From positions 1-6,843 of the forward strand of contig JBKJUK010000172.1 of NCBI GenBank assembly GCA_046590705.1: a stretch of 6,843 nt of DNA, read 5' to 3'. The DNA comes from JBKJUK01 sp046590705. Lineage in GTDB: Bacteria; Acidobacteriota; Thermoanaerobaculia; Gp7-AA8. Positions within the stretch are counted from its first letter, which is position 1; each line of letters opens with the position of its first letter. Position numbers and translations under genes: made by a program. Shown one piece after another: positions 1-4,723 of the stretch. Under the pieces are notes generated by a model. That model was not told where the DNA came from. It saw only the letters and a program-made list of their open reading frames with translations, and searched no databases.

Positions 1-10
1 GCGAACCTTG

Positions 11-82
11 TGCGTAGATTCCTCAGTCGCAGCCCTCTCTGCGTTAGATACCGAGCACGGCGCGCTCCTTCGGAATGACGAT
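11..82. repeat. Possible dispersed intergenic repeat (imperfect inverted repeat)
   Basis: The segment has the pattern 'GTAGATTCCTCA ... CTCCTTCGGAATGACGA', with ATTCC at 18-22 and GGAAT at 72-76 forming the ends of an imperfect inverted repeat. Segments of the general form 'GATTCCTC...CGGAATGAC' are, from memory, common as dispersed intergenic repeats in some GC-rich environmental bacteria. Only one copy is seen here, so repetition cannot be shown from this window. No open frame runs cleanly through it. Confidence 0.3.
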
Positions 83-291
83 GCTGGACACTTGCTGCGG
101 AATTTTTCGTCCCGCAAACCCGCAAAACCTACGAGTTTCCTGGAAGCGAACTGAGTCTGGTGGACGACGACGTGCGCATCGATAACATCCGGCTGCATCA
201 AAGTGCGATCAAAGGAGAGACTCATCCGTTCCGCTTTCGAATCGTAAACGTACTGCTACTCTGTGATGACTTTGAGACGGACACTCGGTAA
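79..291 (+). pseudogene. Possible remnant 3' end of an unrecognised gene
   Basis: Frame 1 is open from just after a TGA at 76-78 to a TAA at 289-291. From about 121 onward it reads like coding sequence, with GTG-GAC-GAC-GAC-GTG-CGC-ATC style codons (LVDDDVRIDNIRLH in the middle). There is no ATG; the only in-frame GTG in its middle is at 160-162, without a ribosome binding site. It ends 15 bases before the kinase start. It may be the decayed tail of a gene whose 5' part was lost, a very small gene, or chance. I do not recognise the peptide. Apart from this stretch and the repeat-like segment at 11-82, I see nothing in 1-306. Confidence 0.2.
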
Positions 292-292
292 C

Positions 293-297
293 AGGGG
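293..297 (+). promoter_or_regulatory. Ribosome binding site that decides the kinase start
   Basis: AGGGG lies 9 bases before the TTG at 307 but directly abuts the earlier in-frame TTG at 298. The spacing therefore favours initiation at 307. Confidence 0.55.
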
Positions 298-306
298 TTG
301 TCACAG

Positions 307-2808
307 TTGAGCCTCACCGCGGGCACGAAGCTCGGGCACTATGAAATCGTCGGTCTGCTCGGTGCGGGAGGCATGGGCGAGGTTTATCGCGCGCGCGATC
401 CTCGACTGGGACGCGATGTTGCGCTGAAAGTGCTCTCGTCCGACGTTGCCGGGGAGCCGGTTCGCCTGAAGAGATTCCTCCGGGAAGCGCAGGTCGTAGC
501 TTCGCTGAACCACCCTCACATCGTAACGATCTATTCCACAGAGGAAGCTGGCGGCGCCCCCTTCATTACGATGGAGCTGGTAGAAGGGCGGACCCTCGCC
601 GCACTTCTGCAGCCAGAAGGAATGCCGCTCGTCACGTTCCTCGATGTCGCCGCGCAGATCGCTGACGCATTAACGGCTGCTCATCAGAAACAGATCACCC
701 ATCGAGATCTCAAGCCCGGCAACGTGATGATCGACGCGAACGACCGCGTCAAAGTGCTCGATTTCGGCCTGGCTCGCGTGGTCGAGTCGGAGGCCGCGAT
801 TCTCTCGACAGCGGAAACGGAGGCAATGCTCACTCGGGAGGGAACCGTGGTCGGGACGGTGCCGTACATGTCGCCGGAACAGGTTGCCGGACAGCAGATC
901 GATTCTCGGAGTGATCTCTTTTCCCTCGGCGTGATCTTCTACGAGATGCTGTCGGGTGTCCGCCCCTTTCAGAACGATTCAATGGCGCTGGTGATTTCCG
1001 CAATCCTCCGGGATACACCTCCTGCTCTGGTCGAGCTTCGCGCGGATGTCCCGGAGGCGCTGGCACGTCTGGTCAGCCGCTGCCTCGAGAAACGCCCTGA
1101 GGACCGCATCCAGACGGCACGCGACGTCTACAACGAACTCCTGCACATCAGACGGCAGCTCGGCGCAGGGAGGGCGGAGTCCCAGCCGATCGAGGGCATC
1201 ACTCCAGCGCTGCACGTTACGGACAGAACTCGTCAGAATGTGGCGGAGCGGCGCTCCACGAGCGGTGAGGATGTGACCGGAGCGACGCTGAACATCGCCC
1301 ACGAAAAGGCACCGAAGTGGCAGCGCTGGTTGATGATCAGTTCCGCGGTGGCTGTGCTCGCAGCGCTTCTGATCTTCCGTCGCGAGGATCATGTCGTTCC
1401 GCAAGTCACGGCGACTGTCATTCCGAAGTCGGTCGCTGTCCTCCCCTTCCGAAACATTTCGGGACAAACCGGAAACGACTACTTGTCCGATGGGATTACC
1501 GAGGAGGTAATGAGTGCACTGGCGCGCGTTCCGGAATTGAAAGTCGTCTCGCGCACGTCAGCATTTGCATTCGAGAACACGCGCACCGACATTCGCGATA
1601 TTGCTGCAAAGCTGGGTGTGGCAACGGTGGTGGAAGGGAGCGTCCGTACCAATGGGACGGAACTGCGGGTGGTGGCGCAACTCGTCAACGCGAAAGACGG
1701 ATATCAACTCTGGTCGGAGACGTATGACCGGAAGGTGAACGACCTGTTCGCCATTCAGGATGAAATCGCGCGGGCTGTCGCACAAGCGCTGCGAGTCCGC
1801 CTTACGGGAACGACAGGGTCGCGAACAAAAGATCTACAAGCGTATGAAGCTTACCTCCAGGGCAGAGAGGCCTCGGCGTTGTGGACCGCGGAGGGTCTGC
1901 AGAAGGCCATCTCCTACTTTCGTTTTGCGATCGATCGCGACCCATCGTTCAGTCAGGCCTGGGCGGGCATGGCCGACGCGTATTCTCTGATGGATCATCG
2001 ATCGGCGGCGAGCTCACTGCGACCCGAGGAGAGCTACCGGCTGGCCGAAGAAGCTGCGAGGCAGGCGCTCTCTCTCGATCCAGATTCTGCGGAAGCCCAC
2101 GCTGCTTTGGGGCACATCTTTACGCACACGGGACGGTTCGCCGAAGCGGAGCAGCATGGGAGACGCGCCGTCGAGCTCGACCCGAACTCGGCGGTAGCTC
2201 GTACGTGGTATGCGGTCTACCTCCGTGTACAGCGGCGATTTGCCGAATCGAAACAGCATCTCCATCGTGCACGCGAGGTCGATCCTTACTCTCGACAAGT
2301 GGCGCTGATTGGCACCACCCTGGCGTGGGTAGGCGACTACGAGGGCGCCGTCGACGCCTCAGAACGCGGCATTCAAGTTTCTCCTCAATTCGGAGATCTG
2401 CATGTCGGGCTGGCTCGCGCAAAGGCGTTGCAAGGCCGGTTCGCAGAGGCACGCGCGGCCCTGGCCCGAGCAGAAAACGTGACAGAGCCGAGTGCGAACC
2501 TCGCTGAAACCCGTGCTCTGGTGATGGCACTCAGTGGCGATCGAGCGGGTGCGATTGCCTTGCTGAATACGCTTGAGCGGAATGGCAAGCGCCCACCCAC
2601 TCATGAGCTGATGCGCGCATGGGCCGTTGCCGGAGAACTGGAGCGTGCCATTCAGATCCTGAACGAGATCGAGATCCGTACCCCTTTTTACACACGCGCC
2701 AATCTCAGCTTTCCACCGCATCCAGCGTTTCGTGCACTGCTCGCGGATCCGCGCTACCAGGAAACACGGCGGAAGCTCGGATTGCCGCGGGACGATTCGA
2801 GATCCTAA
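307..2808 (+). CDS. Membrane-anchored Ser/Thr protein kinase with TolB-like domain and TPR repeats
   Basis: Probable signalling kinase of 833 residues that phosphorylates Ser/Thr on unknown targets. I start it at TTG 307 (MSLTAGTKLGHYEI), which fits the AGGGG at 293-297 and the usual opening of this family; TTG 298 would add three residues. The kinase domain covers about 10-280: glycine loop GAGGMG (19-24), VALK lysine 41, helix-C Glu60, catalytic HRD (132-134) with Lys136 and Asn139, DFG (152-154), SPE in place of APE (189-191). All catalytic residues are present, so it should be active. A basic/polar linker leads to one membrane helix (about 341-357). The segment at 373-499 (from SVAVLPF through LVNAKDGYQLWSE) is a TolB-like/FlgO-like domain as found beside adenylate cyclases and kinases. 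Residues 510-827 are TPR-type repeats, such as A-x-LDP-xx-AEAHAALG. The topology puts the kinase inside and the TolB/TPR sensor or scaffold outside. The gene stands alone; its targets cannot be inferred. Confidence 0.93.
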   Translation: MSLTAGTKLGHYEIVGLLGAGGMGEVYRARDPRLGRDVALKVLSSDVAGEPVRLKRFLREAQVVASLNHPHIVTIYSTEEAGGAPFITMELVEGRTLAALLQPEGMPLVTFLDVAAQIADALTAAHQKQITHRDLKPGNVMIDANDRVKVLDFGLARVVESEAAILSTAETEAMLTREGTVVGTVPYMSPEQVAGQQIDSRSDLFSLGVIFYEMLSGVRPFQNDSMALVISAILRDTPPALVELRADVPEALARLVSRCLEKRPEDRIQTARDVYNELLHIRRQLGAGRAESQPIEGITPALHVTDRTRQNVAERRSTSGEDVTGATLNIAHEKAPKWQRWLMISSAVAVLAALLIFRREDHVVPQVTATVIPKSVAVLPFRNISGQTGNDYLSDGITEEVMSALARVPELKVVSRTSAFAFENTRTDIRDIAAKLGVATVVEGSVRTNGTELRVVAQLVNAKDGYQLWSETYDRKVNDLFAIQDEIARAVAQALRVRLTGTTGSRTKDLQAYEAYLQGREASALWTAEGLQKAISYFRFAIDRDPSFSQAWAGMADAYSLMDHRSAASSLRPEESYRLAEEAARQALSLDPDSAEAHAALGHIFTHTGRFAEAEQHGRRAVELDPNSAVARTWYAVYLRVQRRFAESKQHLHRAREVDPYSRQVALIGTTLAWVGDYEGAVDASERGIQVSPQFGDLHVGLARAKALQGRFAEARAALARAENVTEPSANLAETRALVMALSGDRAGAIALLNTLERNGKRPPTHELMRAWAVAGELERAIQILNEIEIRTPFYTRANLSFPPHPAFRALLADPRYQETRRKLGLPRDDSRS

Positions 2809-2914
2809 GTCCTGAGCGAGTCGACGGACGTGGTTCTTTTCGAAGGCGACATCCTCCTCTGCGTACGGCTTTGCGAGATCAGTACGAAGTCAGTAAGGTC
2901 GAGCTCAGCGGAAC
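2809..2914. other. Convergent intergenic gap, no clear terminator
   Basis: This is the 106-base space between the kinase stop and the stop of the convergent minus-strand gene. A weak GTCC/GGAC pairing near 2810-2831 is followed by a short T-rich stretch, but the stem is too poor to call a terminator. No other gene is seen. Confidence 0.4.
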
Positions 2915-3445
2915 TCACGAGTCGGGTGGGATAGCGTCGAGCACCTGCAGGAATCCAATCAGTCCGACGCGATCGAGTTCCGCGCGAGTGCCGTTGCGGT
3001 AGGTGCGAACGTGCTTGCTCTGTGTGAGGTACTTGATGCCATTCCAGAATTGATCGCCGTCCCGGCTGTTGAGTGATCGCATCTCCAGCGCGGTTTGCGG
3101 AGACATCTGAAGAAGGAGCAATACGTTTTGAAAGAGGATGAAGTGACTTTTCCTCACCACCAGACCGTCACGCTCGCGCGTAATGACTACGCCAGTGGAG
3201 TCGTCGGGGTGCGACACGATCGCGAACCTGGCGGTCTCGCCGAGAGGCCCGAAGAGGTCGGGATTCTCATTCACCCACTTCTGCCACGCGTTCACATCAA
3301 CCAGCGGGCCGGTGTAGCCGAAGCCGAGGATAAAGCGTGGCAGTCTCTGGGGAGCGAGCGCGACGGAGATGAGGAGCGGAAGCAGCAGCAACAGAGGAAG
3401 GGCGAATTTCTTCAGACGCTGGCGCACGCTTGACAAACATAGCAT
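2915..3445 (-). CDS. Hypothetical exported or membrane-anchored protein
   Basis: A 176-residue protein if started at the ATG at 3445-3443. The N-terminus is basic (RQRLKK, 8-13) followed by a leucine-rich hydrophobic stretch (about 15-31), which works as a signal peptide or single membrane anchor; no lipobox cysteine follows. The rest (about 35-176) is soluble-looking, with aromatic pairs such as AWQKWV and FWNGIKYL and a second hydrophobic run (HFILFQNVLLLLQ, 101-113). I recognise no domain. The reading frame is open to 3568, but the extra 41 residues look non-coding (Pro/Ser-rich) and overlap the divergent gene. A GTG at 3427 giving MRQRLKKFAL is an equally reasonable start; neither start has a clear ribosome binding site. 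It runs divergently from the 3465 gene, with almost no space between them. The coding call rests on the clean signal-anchor pattern and on frame length. Confidence 0.68.
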   Translation of the reverse strand: MLCLSSVRQRLKKFALPLLLLLPLLISVALAPQRLPRFILGFGYTGPLVDVNAWQKWVNENPDLFGPLGETARFAIVSHPDDSTGVVITRERDGLVVRKSHFILFQNVLLLLQMSPQTALEMRSLNSRDGDQFWNGIKYLTQSKHVRTYRNGTRAELDRVGLIGFLQVLDAIPPDS

Positions 3446-3458
3446 GTGGGCCGATAAA
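3430..3458 (+). promoter_or_regulatory. Predicted sigma70-like promoter for the 3465-4207 operon
   Basis: A perfect -35 box TTGACA (3430-3435) is followed after 17 bases by GATAAA (3453-3458), matching four of six positions of the -10 consensus. The spacer contains a small palindrome, ACATAGCATGT (3437-3447). Transcription would begin near 3465, the A of the chosen ATG, suggesting a leaderless or nearly leaderless transcript. Confidence 0.5.
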
Positions 3459-3464
3459 CAGGGG

Positions 3465-3767
3465 ATGCGAAAACAGCTCGGTGTACTCGTGCTCGGACTG
3501 GGAATTGCCGGGGCGGCGCTTGCTTCAAAGCCCAAGCCGATGGAATGTGACGCGTGGTCCTGCAGCAAGCGGTGTGCGCCTGCGCAATACGCGGCCGTTC
3601 GCGCTCCCTGGATGCCTCCCTGGCTACTGACCAGCCCTGTTTACGGAGCGATCGTGCTCGAATCGACCGCACTCGGATCGTTGATTTTCGTTGGCGCCAT
3701 CGCCCGCAAGCGACGTCGTGAGCTCGATCAGATCCGCTTTGGAGAACCAGTCGCGGGCCAGCTGTGA
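3465..3767 (+). CDS. Small membrane protein with three clustered cysteines, unknown function
   Basis: A 100-residue protein starting MRKQLGVLVLG. Residues 5-20 form a signal peptide or first membrane helix (alanine-rich end AGAALAS). Cys28, Cys33 and Cys37 follow at once in MECDAWSCSKRCAP, then a proline/tryptophan-rich loop (APWMPPW, 47-53). A second hydrophobic segment (about 58-80) ends in a strongly basic cluster RKRRR (81-85), so the C-terminus should be cytoplasmic. The three cysteines would lie outside the membrane, where they could bind metal or form disulfides; that is inference. I know no family for it. The frame extends upstream to 3369, with an alternative ATG at 3444, but those residues overlap the divergent gene and look non-coding. 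The stop overlaps the next start as GTGA, so the two genes are very probably one operon and translationally coupled. Confidence 0.62.
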   Translation: MRKQLGVLVLGLGIAGAALASKPKPMECDAWSCSKRCAPAQYAAVRAPWMPPWLLTSPVYGAIVLESTALGSLIFVGAIARKRRRELDQIRFGEPVAGQL

Positions 3768-4207
3768 AACGACTACGAGGGTTGTCCCTGCTGATCCTCG
3801 CCGTACTTCTGCTCACCTCTCCGCCGCTGTTATCGAAAGAGCCTTCGGTGGCCACCGGCAAGCAGCAGGTCTACTGCGCGATCTGCGGCGATTACACCTT
3901 CGATGCGCAGGACTCGCAGAATGGCATCTTTCAGGGCAAGCGCGTTTATCTCTGCAACATGAAAGAGCTGAAGATGCTGGAGTCGAATCCCGACAAATAC
4001 ATCTGGGCCATCGATCCGGTGAGTGCGAAGAAAGTGAACAAGCTGCACACTCCGTACACCACCGACCGGCGCGTGCGTGTTCGCAAGGTGAAAGAGAAGA
4101 ACCGCGCAGAGATCTGGCCACGTCGCTTTTTTTTCGAATCTGCAAAGACGCGTGACGAGTTTCTGAAAAACACCGCGAAATATCTCAAAGAACCTTACGA
4201 CGTCTGA
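3764..4207 (+). CDS. Secreted protein with YHS/TRASH-like CxxC metal-binding pattern
   Basis: A 147-residue protein with GTG start, overlapping the preceding stop by four bases. The N-terminus MKRLRGLSLLILAVLLLTSPP is a clear signal peptide or anchor (about residues 4-21). The next region reads VYCAIC (Cys38, Cys41), then F-x-GKRVYLC (Cys64) followed by ...ESNPDKYIW. This order (CxxC near the start, a GK-x-YxxC turn, then an NPDKY helix end) is the signature of YHS/TRASH-type or NosL-like metal-binding modules, though a residue after the third cysteine differs from the classical form. The C-terminal half (about 100-147) is basic and ends in a helix with FFFESAKTRDEFLKNTAKYL. A role in binding or delivering a metal (copper or iron, for example) outside the cytoplasm is plausible but not shown. 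No hydrogenase accessory family is recognised here. Confidence 0.75.
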   Translation: MKRLRGLSLLILAVLLLTSPPLLSKEPSVATGKQQVYCAICGDYTFDAQDSQNGIFQGKRVYLCNMKELKMLESNPDKYIWAIDPVSAKKVNKLHTPYTTDRRVRVRKVKEKNRAEIWPRRFFFESAKTRDEFLKNTAKYLKEPYDV

Positions 4208-4277
4208 CGATGGAGCGGTTCATGGAAGCGTCGTAGATTCCGGCTTCTCGACTGACTTCTGTCCGACAGCTGCACTC
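4208..4277. other. Convergent intergenic gap, no convincing terminator
   Basis: This is the 70-base gap between the stops of the YHS-like gene and the HxlR gene. The best pairing is GAAGC (4225-4229) with GCTTC (4243-4247) around a 13-base loop, without a T-run. CTGTCCGACAG (4259-4269) is a palindrome whose loop is too small for a hairpin. Confidence 0.4.
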
Positions 4278-4622
4278 TCATTGAAACGGATCCTCGCTGC
4301 GGAACAATCGTCTGAGAGCATCGCGTAATGCGGATCCTTTCCGGGTCAGCTTGTACTCCCATCGGGGAGGATCAACGGAGATGACTTCGCGAACCACGAG
4401 TTTCACTTCCTCGAGTTCCTGAATCCTTGTGGACAAGGTGGAAGATGACAGCCCACCGAGCTGTGTCTGGATCTCGTTGAAGTGCGCACTCCCACGCGCC
4501 GCGATGACATTCAGTACCTGCAGGGCGTGCCGCCGGCCGATGGCGAAAACCAGTGGTTCCAGCGCGCAAAAACAGGAACTGATTTCTTCATCCACATCGA
4601 CACAGCCGCACCCTTGCCCCAT
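4278..4622 (-). CDS. HxlR-family winged-helix transcriptional regulator
   Basis: A 114-residue DNA-binding protein if started at ATG 4622-4620 (MGQGCGCVDVDEE). The core matches the HxlR/MarR-like winged helix: FAIGRRHALQVLNVI (first helices), HFNEIQTQLGGLSSSTLSTRIQELEE (recognition helix region), then the wing with PPRWEYKLTRKGSAL, the family's usual PPRVEY-x-LT-x-KG ending. It probably binds DNA as a dimer. Unusual is the N-terminus: Cys5, Cys7, Cys17 and Cys19 form two CxC motifs, where typical HxlR proteins have one conserved cysteine before the first helix. The frame is open back to 4706 (adding two more cysteines), but those residues overlap the inverted repeat and have no family support. 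Only GGGG adjoins the ATG, so the exact start is unsure. It is divergent from the hydrogenase genes and is their most likely regulator, by position. Confidence 0.88.
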   Translation of the reverse strand: MGQGCGCVDVDEEISSCFCALEPLVFAIGRRHALQVLNVIAARGSAHFNEIQTQLGGLSSSTLSTRIQELEEVKLVVREVISVDPPRWEYKLTRKGSALRDALRRLFRSEDPFQ

Positions 4623-4651
4623 TCCCCAAAGAGTAGCGCAAAATCTCTGCA

Positions 4652-4669
4652 ACTTCGATTTATCGAAGT
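4652..4669. promoter_or_regulatory. Perfect inverted repeat, candidate operator
   Basis: ACTTCGATTTATCGAAGT has two 8-bp arms around a TT centre. It lies 30 bases before the regulator start and 55 bases before the small subunit start, in the only space between the divergent genes. Its length and symmetry suit a dimeric HxlR-type regulator, which could then control both directions. It could also be a fortuitous palindrome. Confidence 0.5.
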
Positions 4670-4673
4670 GTGT

Positions 4674-4679
4674 TTGACA
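4674..4679 (+). promoter_or_regulatory. Possible -35 element for the hydrogenase operon
   Basis: A perfect TTGACA lies four bases downstream of the inverted repeat and points toward the hydrogenase. No good -10 is seen at 16-18 bases (GAGATT at 4697-4702 is the best, three of six), and that position would put the transcription start at the ribosome binding site. The promoter may therefore be activator-dependent, or start elsewhere. Confidence 0.25.
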
Positions 4680-4704
4680 TACCGAATGGAAGAGAAGAGA
4701 TTGC

Positions 4705-4713
4705 AAGGGAGGA
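4705..4713 (+). promoter_or_regulatory. Strong ribosome binding site that sets the small subunit start
   Basis: AAGGGAGGA ends 10 bases before ATG 4724. The upstream in-frame GTG at 4670 directly abuts the inverted repeat and has no comparable site. Confidence 0.7.
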
Positions 4714-4723
4714 TTCTGCGCGT

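Noticed and set aside
979..1467. 162-codon minus-strand frame opposite the kinase
   Set aside because: Shadow of the kinase C-lobe and linker; no start signal or domain.
1881..2507. 208-codon plus-strand frame within the kinase gene
   Set aside because: Arg/Ser-rich shadow frame inside the TPR-coding part, where the true frame shows a clear repeat pattern.
3412..3861. 149-codon minus-strand frame across the 3465 operon
   Set aside because: Antisense to two genes that have signal peptides and coupled starts; its Arg/Ser-rich composition is typical of a shadow.
4225..4269. Possible bidirectional terminator between the YHS-like and HxlR genes
   Set aside because: The only stems are five base pairs with a 13-base loop, or a palindrome with a one-base loop, and there is no T-run.
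4670..4723. Upstream GTG start of the hydrogenase small subunit (18 extra residues)
   Set aside because: It abuts the inverted repeat, lacks a ribosome binding site, and ATG 4724 has a strong one.
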